The notes beneath the pieces are model-generated. The model saw only the letters and a program-made list of their open reading frames with translations, was not told where the DNA came from and did no database searches. Shown in pieces: positions 55,386 through 64,000 of a DNA stretch of 64,000 bases. Origin of the DNA: Aquimarina sediminis (GTDB taxonomy: Bacteria; Bacteroidota; Bacteroidia; Flavobacteriales; Flavobacteriaceae); NCBI RefSeq assembly GCF_002895435.1, contig NZ_POYJ01000003.1:248001-312000 (forward strand), given 5' to 3'. Each line of letters begins with the position of its first letter. Positions within the stretch are counted from its first letter, which is position 1. The translations under genes were made by a program, and so were the position numbers.

Positions 55386-57256
55386 TATTGGTTGATATTA
55401 AAGGGTTCACCACTATATGGTTTGGCATATTCTTCTTCGAGACTGTGAGTAAGTAGCCAATTTTCTAAATCTGTTCTAGAAATTGTACCGTTTATATGTT
55501 GTTCAATCATTAAAGATGCAATTTTACCCGCATAGCGAGAACCCCAGTATCCATTTTCTACAAATACTGCAATCGCAATTTTGGGGTTATCTTTTGGGGC
55601 GAAAGCGACAAAGACAGAGTGATCTGTAAGTTGAACTCTCTTTCCATCTATTCTAGTAAAGTTTTCTGCAGTACCTGTTTTCCCACAAATTTCAATCCCA
55701 TTAACTTGTAGAGAGCTAGCGGTACCTTGGGTGTATACTTGGTGCATTCCTTCTATTACAGGTTCGAAATGCTCTTTGTCTATAGTGGTAACCTTAGGGA
55801 TAGTGTAGTTTTCGTTTTCAATAGGGTTGCCATTGATTGCTTTTATGATATGAGGGGTGTAGTAATAACCTCTATTTGCAATTGCTGCTGTCATGTTGGC
55901 TAATTGAATGGGGGTTGCAAGAACCTCTCCTTGTCCAATCGAGTTAGATAGAGTAGCCGAAGCATACCATTTATAAGTTGGGTACTGATATACCCTATTG
56001 TAATATTCTGCGGTGGGTACTTTTCCTTTTTTTCCTGTAGGCAAATCGTATCCCAGATAATTTCCTAGACCAAAACTTTCAACGTGTTTTTTCCAATTTT
56101 CCATTCCTTCTTGAGGAGTATTGTATTTTTCGATTATTCTTCTGTATACTGTTGCGAAATAAGCATTACAGGAATTGGCTATACCGGGAATCATACTTAA
56201 TGGGCTTCTATGGGAGTGACATCCTAATTTACGTCCATTTTTACCATAATAATATCCCATTCTACAAGAGACGCCTTCTTTGATATCGATAACATTTTCT
56301 TGTAACCCTATTAAGGCGTTTATTGTTTTAAAAGGAGACCCTGGAGGGTATTCGCCTTGAAGACCTCTATCATAAAGTGGCTTGGCTATAGTGTCATAAT
56401 ATAATTTGGTAAAGTTAGGGGATCTTTTTCTTCCAACTAATAGTTCAGGTTTGTAAGTAGGCGCTGTTACAAGTGCTAATATTTCTCCGGTAGAAGGTTC
56501 GAGCGCTACAATTCCTCCTCTTTTGTTTTGCATAAGTCTTTGACCGTAAGCTTGCAATTTTGCATTGAGGGTTAGTGTAAGATCTTTCCCGTTTACAGGA
56601 AGTGTGTCGTACTTACCTTCTTTATATGGTCCTATATCCCTGTTAAATCTATCTTTTTGAATACGTTTTACTCCTTTGATCCCCCTAAGCTCATTTTCAT
56701 ATTGTTTCTCTACACCATCAATTCCAATAAGATCTCCAGAAAGATAATATGGGTTTTTTTGTATCAAAGCTTCATTTACTTCACCTATATATCCTAATAC
56801 ATTTGCCGCATTCGTAGTTTGATAATCTCTCAGGGATCGTTTTTGGATATAAAAACCTTCAAATTTTCGCATTTTTTCTTGAAGGTAGGCATACTCATCT
56901 TTGGTTAATTGAGGTATCACAATTGAAGGTACTCGAGGTGAGTAAACTCTGGCTTTCTTTAGCCTTTTGATAAGTCTGTCTTTCTTAATATTAAGAATAG
57001 AGCAAAATTCTAAGGTGTCAAAAGGTTTTAACTCTCGAGGAATAACCATAACATCATATGATGGTTGATTTGTGACAAGTAGTTTGCCGTTTCTGTCGTA
57101 AATAGAACCTCTTTGAGGGTAGTCATAAATTACTTTGATGGCATTGTCTTCTGATAAAGAAGCAAAAGAGGTGTTGTAAATTTGCAAATAAAATAATCTT
57201 GCAACAAATACAATACCAGTGGTAATAATTATTAGGTAGAGTAGTAACTTTCTCAT
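55385..57256 (-). CDS. mrdA: Penicillin-binding protein 2 (transpeptidase)
   Basis: 623 residues: N-terminal TM (about 3-25), PBP dimerisation/pedestal domain (YPQRGSIYDRNGKLL, 46-60), and transpeptidase domain. Catalytic motifs are SPFK (Ser307-Lys310), SCN (362-364) and KTG (526-528). It cross-links new peptidoglycan during cell elongation together with RodA and MreBCD. It overlaps mreD by 3 nt (57253-57256) and rodA by 1 nt, so the set is a tight operon. Confidence 0.96.
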   Translation of the reverse strand: MRKLLLYLIIITTGIVFVARLFYLQIYNTSFASLSEDNAIKVIYDYPQRGSIYDRNGKLLVTNQPSYDVMVIPRELKPFDTLEFCSILNIKKDRLIKRLKKARVYSPRVPSIVIPQLTKDEYAYLQEKMRKFEGFYIQKRSLRDYQTTNAANVLGYIGEVNEALIQKNPYYLSGDLIGIDGVEKQYENELRGIKGVKRIQKDRFNRDIGPYKEGKYDTLPVNGKDLTLTLNAKLQAYGQRLMQNKRGGIVALEPSTGEILALVTAPTYKPELLVGRKRSPNFTKLYYDTIAKPLYDRGLQGEYPPGSPFKTINALIGLQENVIDIKEGVSCRMGYYYGKNGRKLGCHSHRSPLSMIPGIANSCNAYFATVYRRIIEKYNTPQEGMENWKKHVESFGLGNYLGYDLPTGKKGKVPTAEYYNRVYQYPTYKWYASATLSNSIGQGEVLATPIQLANMTAAIANRGYYYTPHIIKAINGNPIENENYTIPKVTTIDKEHFEPVIEGMHQVYTQGTASSLQVNGIEICGKTGTAENFTRIDGKRVQLTDHSVFVAFAPKDNPKIAIAVFVENGYWGSRYAGKIASLMIEQHINGTISRTDLENWLLTHSLEEEYAKPYSGEPFNINQ

Positions 57257-57759
57257 GAATTATTTCTTCTAAACAATACCAAAACCAGCATGGTTGTCAC
57301 TATTGTGAATAGACTGGAGAATAACGCTTTTTTGGTGATTAATAGTATGTGAGAGAAGTTAAAAATTTCTAACGAAAAAAGCACAATATGGTGTGTTAAA
57401 ACCATTATGATTACATAGACAAATAGTTCTCCAAATCTTACATTACTTAATTTTACGGTCTGAAACTCATAACTAAGTCCAAACACTGATCTTAGAGCTA
57501 TTGGACGGAAGAATGCAATAATTGTACAAGCTGCTGCATGTACGCCACCAGAATCTCCAAACATATCAATGGTTAGCCCAAGTAAAAAACTAATTACAAG
57601 AAATAGACTCCTATTAATATTAATGGGAGCAAGAAGGATAAAAATAATATAGATGTAAGGGTTTAGAAAACCTAAAAAATTGACGTGATTCAGGACAATC
57701 ACCTGAACCAAAATCAAACCAATGAACCGTATAATATGTAATAGTGTGTCTCTATTCAT
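57253..57759 (-). CDS. mreD: Rod shape-determining protein MreD
   Basis: 168 residues, five hydrophobic segments typical of MreD (IIRFIGLILVQVIVLNHVNFLGFLNPYIYIIFILLAPININ). Located between mreC and mrdA with a 3-nt gap to mreC. It helps anchor the elongation machinery at the inner membrane. Sequence conservation in this family is low; the call rests on hydrophobicity, length and gene order. Confidence 0.88.
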   Translation of the reverse strand: MNRDTLLHIIRFIGLILVQVIVLNHVNFLGFLNPYIYIIFILLAPININRSLFLVISFLLGLTIDMFGDSGGVHAAACTIIAFFRPIALRSVFGLSYEFQTVKLSNVRFGELFVYVIIMVLTHHIVLFSLEIFNFSHILLITKKALFSSLFTIVTTMLVLVLFRRNNS

Positions 57760-57762
57760 AAT

Positions 57763-58575
57763 TTAGTTTTCCAAACTTTTAATTTCATCAGCATTATTGT
57801 TTTTTATGGCGTAGACAAAGCCAATATTACTCATGTCATTAAATAGTTTAACATCGATAAGATAATAACTTTTATTTTGATTTAATCTGTAGGATGCAAT
57901 TGTGCCAATCCCAATTCCTTTCGGGAAAATAGTTGATCGCCCGTGTGTTATTATGGTGTCTCCTTCTTTGATAAGTGCTTGTCGAGGTATCGTTTCCAGT
58001 TGTACTATATTGGGGTCTTTTCCGTTCCAGACCAAAGAACCATATTGATTGGATTTTTTTAATCCAGCATTAATACGAGAGTTACTGTTAAGTATAGAAA
58101 TTACTCTGCTATAATTTTTTGAAGTGTTTTCTATTATCCCGATAATACCTTTGTCAGTTATCACTCCCATATCCGCAAAAATACTGTCTTTTTCTCCTTT
58201 GTTTATTAGAATGTAATTGTCAATTTTGCTATAATCATTTTTGATTATTCTTGCTTTTGTATATGTATAAGGGGTGTTAAATGATGTTGTGTCCAAAAAC
58301 TGGGTAGCAACAGAGTCGACCCCCAAAGCGCTTAATTGATTATGAAGACGTTCATTTTCTTCTAATAACCTCTTATTCTCATTTTTTAACCCAAAATAAT
58401 CACTAATAGAATGCTGCCAGCCATATATCCCGCCACTTAAAAAATTGGTTGAGCTTACAAATTTTGATTTGTGATATGAATGCGATTGTATAGTGAATAC
58501 TAGCGAAAGAAATAATAATAAAAGAAATAGCAGAAAATGTTTATTCTTAATTAAAAAATTAATAATCTGCTGCAT
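57763..58575 (-). CDS. mreC: Rod shape-determining protein MreC
   Basis: 270 residues: N-terminal TM helix (about 12-28), a coiled coil (LKNENKRLLEENERLHNQLSALG, about 60-83), then the two beta-barrel domains (ARIIKNDYSKIDNYILINKG, VITDKGIIGII). It is a periplasmic scaffold binding PBP2. Gene order mreB-mreC-mreD-mrdA-rodA is conserved. A 134-bp gap separates it from mreB. Confidence 0.94.
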   Translation of the reverse strand: MQQIINFLIKNKHFLLFLLLLFLSLVFTIQSHSYHKSKFVSSTNFLSGGIYGWQHSISDYFGLKNENKRLLEENERLHNQLSALGVDSVATQFLDTTSFNTPYTYTKARIIKNDYSKIDNYILINKGEKDSIFADMGVITDKGIIGIIENTSKNYSRVISILNSNSRINAGLKKSNQYGSLVWNGKDPNIVQLETIPRQALIKEGDTIITHGRSTIFPKGIGIGTIASYRLNQNKSYYLIDVKLFNDMSNIGFVYAIKNNNADEIKSLEN

Positions 58576-58709
58576 AATTTTAAAATATGATAACTTCTTT
58601 GGTTAAACGTTATTTTATATAGCCAAGAGTTACTACTTGACAAGTATTAAAGCAGGATAACGTAAAATCAGAAATTTAGGTATGTTACAAGGAATGTTTT
58701 TTTATGACA

Positions 58710-59738
58710 TTATTTAATAAGTACACTTTTATATCTGTTTAAGTTTTTAAGTGTAATTCCTGTACCTCTTACTACTGCTCTTAACGGGTCTTCTGCAATA
58801 TACACTGGCAAATCAGTTTTTTGTGATAAACGCTTATCTAATCCCCGAAGCATAGAGCCTCCTCCAGCAAGATAAATACCAGTATTGTAGATATCTGCAG
58901 CTAGTTCTGGAGGTGTTTGTGATAGTGTTTCCATCACGGCATCTTCTATACGTAGGATAGATTTGTCAAGTGCTTTAGCCATTTCTCTAAAAGAGATCTG
59001 AACCTGTTTTGGTTTTCCAGTTAGTAAGTCACGTCCTTGAACATTCATCTCTTCTGGTGGTAACTCTAGGTCTTCTGTTGCGGCTCCAATTTGTATTTTT
59101 ATTTTCTCCGCGGTACGCTCTCCAACATATAGGTTGTGTTGTGTTCGCATATAGTAGATAATATCGTTGGTAAACACATCACCCGCAATTTTAACCGATT
59201 TGTCACAAACAATTCCTCCTAGGGCGATAACGGCAATTTCTGTAGTACCCCCACCTATATCAACAATCATGTTCCCTTTTGGTTGCATGATGTCTACACC
59301 AATACCTATGGCAGCTGCCATAGGTTCGTGTATAAGATAAACCTCTTTTCCGTTTACTCGTTCTGCACTTTCTTTTACCGCACGCATCTCTACTTCTGTA
59401 ATTCCCGAAGGAATACATATTACCATACGAAGAGCAGGAGCAAAAAGCTTTTTCTTCAATGCCGGGATATCTTTGATAAACATGCTTATCATTTTTTCAC
59501 TGGCGTCAAAATCGGCTATTACTCCATCTTTAAGAGGGCGAATAGTTTTTATGTTTTCATGGGTTTTACCCTGCATCATGGCAGCCTCTTTTCCAGCTGC
59601 AATAATTTTACCAGTCATAATATCTCTGGCTACAATCGAGGGGCTATCCACCACTACTTTGTCATTATGAATTACTAATGTATTGGCGGTACCTAAATCT
59701 ATTGCGATCTCTTCGGTAAAGAAGTCAAAAAATCCCAT
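58710..59738 (-). CDS. mreB: Actin-like rod-shape protein MreB
   Basis: 342 residues from the ATG at 59738 (a TTG at 59747 would add three residues). Actin-fold signatures are the phosphate-1 loop AIDLGTANTLV, phosphate-2 MIVDIGGGTTEIAVIALGG, and the adenosine region GIYLAGGGSMLRGLDKRL. It polymerises under the membrane and positions the elongation complex. Alone in its part of the cluster; purH ends 42 bp upstream. Confidence 0.96.
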   Translation of the reverse strand: MGFFDFFTEEIAIDLGTANTLVIHNDKVVVDSPSIVARDIMTGKIIAAGKEAAMMQGKTHENIKTIRPLKDGVIADFDASEKMISMFIKDIPALKKKLFAPALRMVICIPSGITEVEMRAVKESAERVNGKEVYLIHEPMAAAIGIGVDIMQPKGNMIVDIGGGTTEIAVIALGGIVCDKSVKIAGDVFTNDIIYYMRTQHNLYVGERTAEKIKIQIGAATEDLELPPEEMNVQGRDLLTGKPKQVQISFREMAKALDKSILRIEDAVMETLSQTPPELAADIYNTGIYLAGGGSMLRGLDKRLSQKTDLPVYIAEDPLRAVVRGTGITLKNLNRYKSVLIK

Positions 59739-59780
59739 AAAAGTCAAAAAAGGGGTTAAAATTCAGTAAATGTAATAAAA

Positions 59781-61313
59781 TTAATGTTTAAAATGACGTG
59801 TTCCTGTCATAACCATTGCAATTCCGTTTTGATCACAGTAATCTATACTCAATTGATCCTTGATAGAACCACCAGGCTGAATTACTGCTTTAATGCCTGC
59901 ATTGTCTGCTATTTCTACACAATCAGGGAATGGAAAAAAGGCGTCACTAGCCATTACTGCTCCGCTTAGATCAAAATTAAATGATTGCGCTTTTTCTATA
60001 GCCTGCTTTAATGCATCTACTCTAGAAGTCTGGCCTGTTCCACTAGCAAACAGTTGTTTCCCTTTAGTAAAAACAATGGTATTTGATTTAGTGTGTTTGC
60101 ATATTTTGGAAGCAAACAAAAGATCCTCTATTTGCTCTGTTGTAGGAGTTATTTTTGTAACGGTTTTTAAATCTTCTGATGTGTCAGTTTTAAGATCTTT
60201 ATCTTGTACCAAGGCTCCATTAAGACATGATCTCATTTGAGTTTTTGGTAGTGCGATATCTTTTTGAACTAAAATAATTCGGTTTTTCTTTCCTTTTAAA
60301 ACTTCTAAAGCTTGATCGCTAAAAGAAGGAGCGATAACTACTTCACAAAACAATTTATGAATTTCATCTGCAGTTGCTACATCAATTTCGGAGTTGCTGA
60401 TTAAGATCCCTCCAAAAGCAGAAACAGGATCACCTGCCAATGCATCGGTATAAGACTGAAGTACAGTTTCTCTTTGAGCCAAACCACAGGCATTATTGTG
60501 TTTTAAAATAGCAAAGGTTGGAGATTCTCCTTTAAACTCACTCATTAAGTTAACCGCTGCATCTACATCAAGTAGATTGTTGTAAGATAACTCTTTACCA
60601 TGTAGTTTATCGAACATAGCATCGAAGTCTCCAAAGAAAAATCCTTTTTGATGTGGGTTTTCACCATATCGTAATACTTTACCTTTGGTTTCACTTACTT
60701 TAAGAGAAGCTATCTCATGATCACTATTGAAGTAATTAAAAATAGCAGAGTCATAGTGAGAGGATACGTTAAATGCTTTGGCAGCAAAACGTTTACGGTC
60801 TTCCTGAGAAATACTACCGTTTCCTTCAGAAATAACAGTCAAAAACTCTGCATAGTCATCTACAGAAGCAACACAGGTTACATCAGCAAAATTTTTGGCA
60901 GCAGCTCTAATCAACGAAATTCCACCAATATCAATTTTCTCAATAATATCTTGCTCTTCTGCACCAGAAGCTACAGTTTTTTCAAAAGGATACAAGTCTA
61001 CAATAACAATATCTATTTGCGGGATTTCGTACTGCTCTAGCTCAGCAACATCACCATCGTTGTTTTGACGATTTAGAATTCCTCCAAAAACCTTAGGATG
61101 AAGGGTTTTTACTCTTCCTCCCAAAATTGAAGGATAAGAAGTTACATCTTCTACAGGTATAACATTAATACCCAAATCTCTAATAAATTTTTCGGTTCCA
61201 CCAGTAGAGAAGATAGTAATGTCAAGTTCGTCTAATTTTTTTACAATAGGTGCTAATCCGTCTTTACTGAATACAGAAATTAATGCTGATTTAGCAGTTT
61301 TAGTGTTGCTCAT
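59781..61313 (-). CDS. purH: Bifunctional AICAR transformylase / IMP cyclohydrolase
   Basis: 510 residues, normal length. The N-terminal MGS-like IMP cyclohydrolase domain (1-200: LISVFSKDGLAPIVKKL, FSTGGTEKFIRDLGI, GGRVKTLHPKVFGGIL) precedes the AICAR formyltransferase domain (LRYGENPHQKGFFFG, KHNNACGLA, DPVSAFGGI, and C-terminal DAFFPFPDCVEIAD, AVIQPGGS). It performs the last two steps of IMP synthesis. It lies ahead of mreB on the same strand, a common Bacteroidota order. Confidence 0.97.
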   Translation of the reverse strand: MSNTKTAKSALISVFSKDGLAPIVKKLDELDITIFSTGGTEKFIRDLGINVIPVEDVTSYPSILGGRVKTLHPKVFGGILNRQNNDGDVAELEQYEIPQIDIVIVDLYPFEKTVASGAEEQDIIEKIDIGGISLIRAAAKNFADVTCVASVDDYAEFLTVISEGNGSISQEDRKRFAAKAFNVSSHYDSAIFNYFNSDHEIASLKVSETKGKVLRYGENPHQKGFFFGDFDAMFDKLHGKELSYNNLLDVDAAVNLMSEFKGESPTFAILKHNNACGLAQRETVLQSYTDALAGDPVSAFGGILISNSEIDVATADEIHKLFCEVVIAPSFSDQALEVLKGKKNRIILVQKDIALPKTQMRSCLNGALVQDKDLKTDTSEDLKTVTKITPTTEQIEDLLFASKICKHTKSNTIVFTKGKQLFASGTGQTSRVDALKQAIEKAQSFNFDLSGAVMASDAFFPFPDCVEIADNAGIKAVIQPGGSIKDQLSIDYCDQNGIAMVMTGTRHFKH

Positions 61314-61463
61314 GAGAAAATTTAGTTATAAAACGCAAAAATAGCAATTTAGTATCCAATTAGACAACCAATTATGTGTAATTGTTTTTAATATATTGTA
61401 ACAAAAACATAAGGAAAACGTCCTATCTTTAAATAATACAAAATCCGATTCAAAAAATAGAGC

Positions 61464-62717
61464 ATGCTGATCTATCTTAGAGTACTTAAGGAAAGTTTTA
61501 ATTTCGCAATTAATGCGCTTAGAAATAACAAATTGCGTACATTTCTTTCTTTATTAGGTGTTACTATTGGAATTTTTTCGATTATCGGGGTTCTGGCTGC
61601 AGTAGATTCTTTAAAAGAAGAGATAAAAGGCAGTATTAGCTCATTGGATAATAGTACTATTTATTTGATGCGTTTCTCGTTTGGCCCTACAAATATACCC
61701 CAATGGAAAAGAGAACAGTTTCCTGATGTTACTTTTGAAGAATATCAGCATATAAATAGGTCGATGCCAGATCTTAAAGCGGCTAGCTTTATTTTAAATG
61801 TCTCTCCCGAAACAATAAAGTACAAGGATGAAAGTATCAGCAATGTAGAGGTTGCTCCTGTAACAAATGATTATTACGATATTGAAGAGTTGCAAGTTGT
61901 AAAAGGAAGGTTTTATAATGAGCAAGAATCTGTTGCTGGTGCACCTGTAATAGTAATAGGTGATGAAATAGCCAATAGCTTGTTTGGGTCTAGTGATCCA
62001 ATTGGGAAAAAAGTACGCCTATATGGAAGAAAGCTCACAGTGATAGGAGTGCTACAAAAAGAAGGGTCTGGGCTTTTTGGAAATAGTAAAGATACGTTGG
62101 TGATTCTTCCTGTTAATTTGGTTAGAAGAATATTTGGTGATAATAATAAATCTACTTTTCCTGCTATAATCATTAAACCAGAATCTGGTATTGATGTGCC
62201 TGAGTTTATAGCTGCCTTAAAACAAAAAGTGAGAGCGTATCGAGGATTAAAACCAGATGAGTCTGATAATTTTTTTGTAAATCAACTACAAGGGTTTACT
62301 GATTTTATAGATAACATAACAAGTACAATGTCTACAATAGGAGGGTTTATAGGAATGTTTTCATTATTAGTAGGAGGTTTTGGAATAGCCAATATAATGT
62401 TTGTGAGTGTAAAAGAACGTACTAATTTGATAGGGATTCAAAAAGCCCTTGGTGCTAAAAAGCGATTTATATTATTTCAATTCTTATTTGAAGCTATTAT
62501 TCTTGCAATTTTTGGAGGGTTAATTGGATTATTGTTGGTTTGGTTGATTTCTATTTTTGCGTCTCAATTTACAGGAGATTTTGAATTTGTGCTTTCTGGA
62601 GCAAATATGTTTTGGGGGATGTTTTCTTCTACACTTATTGGTTTGATTGCTGGTATTTTGCCTGCGGTGTCAGCATCAAGACTTGATCCTGTTGAGGCTA
62701 TTAGGACAGGAATGTAA
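61464..62717 (+). CDS. MacB-type ABC transporter permease
   Basis: 417 residues: TM1 (about 22-45, KLRTFLSLLGVTIGIFSIIG), a large periplasmic MacB_PCD domain (about 50-270), and three C-terminal FtsX helices (IGGFIGMFSLLVGGFGIANIM; VKERTNLIGIQKALGAKKRF coupling loop; IGLIAGILPAVSASRLDPVEAI end). The family extrudes or transmits force for peptides, lipoproteins or antibiotics. No ATPase is adjacent in the window. Divergent from purH. Confidence 0.93.
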   Translation: MLIYLRVLKESFNFAINALRNNKLRTFLSLLGVTIGIFSIIGVLAAVDSLKEEIKGSISSLDNSTIYLMRFSFGPTNIPQWKREQFPDVTFEEYQHINRSMPDLKAASFILNVSPETIKYKDESISNVEVAPVTNDYYDIEELQVVKGRFYNEQESVAGAPVIVIGDEIANSLFGSSDPIGKKVRLYGRKLTVIGVLQKEGSGLFGNSKDTLVILPVNLVRRIFGDNNKSTFPAIIIKPESGIDVPEFIAALKQKVRAYRGLKPDESDNFFVNQLQGFTDFIDNITSTMSTIGGFIGMFSLLVGGFGIANIMFVSVKERTNLIGIQKALGAKKRFILFQFLFEAIILAIFGGLIGLLLVWLISIFASQFTGDFEFVLSGANMFWGMFSSTLIGLIAGILPAVSASRLDPVEAIRTGM

Positions 62718-62880
62718 ATGTCTTTCTGATTTGAACTTACCCCGATTAGACCTCTTTGTGTTACTTGATTTTTTGAGGTAAAAATTACTTGTAGTTGTTC
62801 GGGGCTGTGCTAAGCTTTTCTCATTTTCAGATTTATATCTGTAGGGAATAGCCTTTGTTGTTATTTGAGTTTATCGCAAC

Positions 62881-62917
62881 AAAAAAAGTAAAGCCAGGAT
62901 AATTATCCTAGCTTTAC
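62881..62917 (-). terminator. Terminator of the T9SS-secreted protein gene
   Basis: GTAAAGC (62888-62894) and GCTTTAC (62911-62917) flank AGGATAA/TTATCCT (62896-62909), with a single A-C mismatch, giving a near-perfect 30-bp palindrome. The A7 on the left becomes T7 on the minus strand, 25 bp after the gene stop. Confidence 0.85.
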
Positions 62918-62941
62918 TTCTTAAATGGTAATTTATAGTTA

Positions 62942-64000
62942 CTACTGTCTGATAAATTCTTTGGTTATAGATGTATTTGCAGTGTTTACTTTAACAAGGT
63001 ATAACCCTGCAGGAAGACTTGTGATGTCAAAAGAATTAATAGTGTTGTATCTAGTTACTCTTTGAGTAAAGATTCGTCTATTGAACATGTCGAATATCTC
63101 GATATTTCTGATCAGACTATTCGTTTTTCCTGAAATATTAAGAATTCCATTATTTGGATTGGGGTATACTTTTAACTCATTAAGTTTAGTATCGGAAGTG
63201 CCATCGTATACAATGCTAAACTGTGTTGCTGCAATATTTCCATTCCCGGCCTCGTCATTAGCTACTGCAATAGCGATATCTATACTTATACTTCCTGAAG
63301 CTATTGGGGTTATTACAGCAGTATAATTTGTGCCTGAGCCAGAGAAGTTAGAGATTAATCCATTTACGATACTAAGATCTCCTTCTTGAAAACCAATTAC
63401 ACTTTCTGTAAATTCAATATCTATAGTTATCGAGCTATTGCGTGTTGGCGAGGTTTCTGTAGAGGAGATGGTTACTTCTGGAGCGGTTTCATCAAAATTA
63501 CTCACAACTTGTGTAGCTGCAAGATTAGTATTGCCAACAGCATCAGTAGCTATATTTTCATTAATATCAATGGTCACCTCTCCTTCTGTAGTAGGTGTAA
63601 TGACAGCAGTATAGGTATTCGGATCGATAATTGTAAAATTACTAGCTGTTCCATTGTTTACAATTATATCTTCCAGAGTAAAACCATTCATGTTTTCACT
63701 AAACTCAAAAGTAGTTGTATAAACCATATTGGTGAGTGTAGGTGCGTTTTGAATTACTACAGATGGTCGTATATTATCAAAAGTAATTGCGAATTGTTGC
63801 GCTGCAGAATTTCCATTTCCAGAAAAATCTATTACAACATCTGCAGGAATATCTATGGTAACTATTCCTGAAGAAATAGGAGTTACATCTATCATATAGG
63901 TCGTCCCCGAGCCTGTAAGATTTCCTGCGGTTCCGTTTTCTATTATTATATCATTTATAGAAAAACCTCCAACCGTTTCATCAAAAGTAACTGTTATAGG
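62942..64000 (-). CDS. Secreted Ig-like repeat protein with T9SS C-terminal signal (5' end outside window)
   Basis: The frame stays open to the window edge, so the ATG at 63895 is internal; 352 residues are visible. About three Ig-like repeats of about 90 residues each follow one another (pattern F-x-E-x-V-x-G-F ... NG-x-x-x-N ... YTAVITP ... IDI ... DxxGN), which fits the Big_12 type. The C-terminal 80 residues (LKVYPNPNNGILNISG ... ITSLPAGLYLVKVNTANTSITKEFIRQ) are a type A T9SS sorting signal, cleaved and used for outer-membrane export. It is probably a large surface adhesin; only its tail is visible. Confidence 0.9.
   Translation of the reverse strand, partial: PITVTFDETVGGFSINDIIIENGTAGNLTGSGTTYMIDVTPISSGIVTIDIPADVVIDFSGNGNSAAQQFAITFDNIRPSVVIQNAPTLTNMVYTTTFEFSENMNGFTLEDIIVNNGTASNFTIIDPNTYTAVITPTTEGEVTIDINENIATDAVGNTNLAATQVVSNFDETAPEVTISSTETSPTRNSSITIDIEFTESVIGFQEGDLSIVNGLISNFSGSGTNYTAVITPIASGSISIDIAIAVANDEAGNGNIAATQFSIVYDGTSDTKLNELKVYPNPNNGILNISGKTNSLIRNIEIFDMFNRRIFTQRVTRYNTINSFDITSLPAGLYLVKVNTANTSITKEFIRQ

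Noticed and set aside
61376..61463. Mobile-element or prophage border anywhere in the window
   Set aside because: No transposase, integrase, terminal repeats or target duplications were found; gene order is typical of Bacteroidota housekeeping neighbourhoods.

Overview
The window looks like chromosomal DNA of a Bacteroidota bacterium, most likely a marine Flavobacteriaceae (Aquimarina-like is my guess, not something the sequence proves). The evidence is low GC, lipoprotein signals followed by acidic residues (C-S-S-D-D-D), promoter elements matching TAnnTTTG, a type IX secretion (T9SS) tail on the last protein, a mevalonate-pathway pair (HMG-CoA reductase plus a GYDIA-type GHMP kinase), and a dipeptidyl peptidase IV with POT transporters. 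I see no tRNA, rRNA, IS element, prophage or CRISPR array.

Layout. 1-4.9 kb: the 3' part of a TPR sensor kinase, two surface lipoproteins, and a long non-coding stretch. Two copies of one promoter/operator module lie in this part (1100-1184 and 4228-4312). Each has three YACC repeats spaced exactly 21 bp ahead of a TAnnTTTG box. 4.9-7 kb: two paralogous proteins of unknown function flanking a small possibly Sm-like protein. 7-8.6 kb: GNAT and VOC genes and a 42-bp minisatellite. 8.6-15.3 kb: a TetR-TolC-MFP-RND efflux operon with a palindromic operator in its own promoter. 15.4-25.2 kb: polyprenyl synthase, small unknowns, sucA-sucB, and the mevalonate pair. 25.5-34.4 kb: peptide use (DPP IV, two POT transporters, a periplasmic thioredoxin, an M20 amidohydrolase, a serine hydrolase). 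34.4-37.1 kb: ComEC and an NlpC/P60 lipoprotein. 37.3-44.7 kb: three tandem hybrid histidine kinases whose phospho-acceptor residues fall at identical positions. 44.7-50.5 kb: surE, a small membrane protein and lpxB on the minus strand; a C-terminal processing protease and an oligopeptide permease subunit on the plus strand.

The most unusual locus is 50.5-52.6 kb. A fusion of a cysteine-free C39-like domain, a VKOR membrane domain and a thioredoxin-like domain is followed on the same strand by two tiny cysteine-rich peptides with double-glycine-type leaders. One has 4 cysteines; the other has 6. I read this as a candidate disulfide-stabilised secreted peptide (bacteriocin-like) system whose oxidase may recognise the leaders. 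No exporter or immunity gene is visible in the window. Next to it is a 735-bp gene-free region with several strong hairpins.

53.3-61.3 kb: a DNA/RNA endonuclease and the cell-shape cluster purH-mreB-mreC-mreD-mrdA-rodA (minus strand). 61.5-64 kb: a MacB-type permease and the 3' part of a large Ig-like repeat protein secreted by T9SS.

Several starts were moved downstream of the longest open frame because a signal peptide, terminator, promoter or conserved N-terminus fixes them (2594, 15228, 37109, 37335, 46185, 46960, 50727, 59738).
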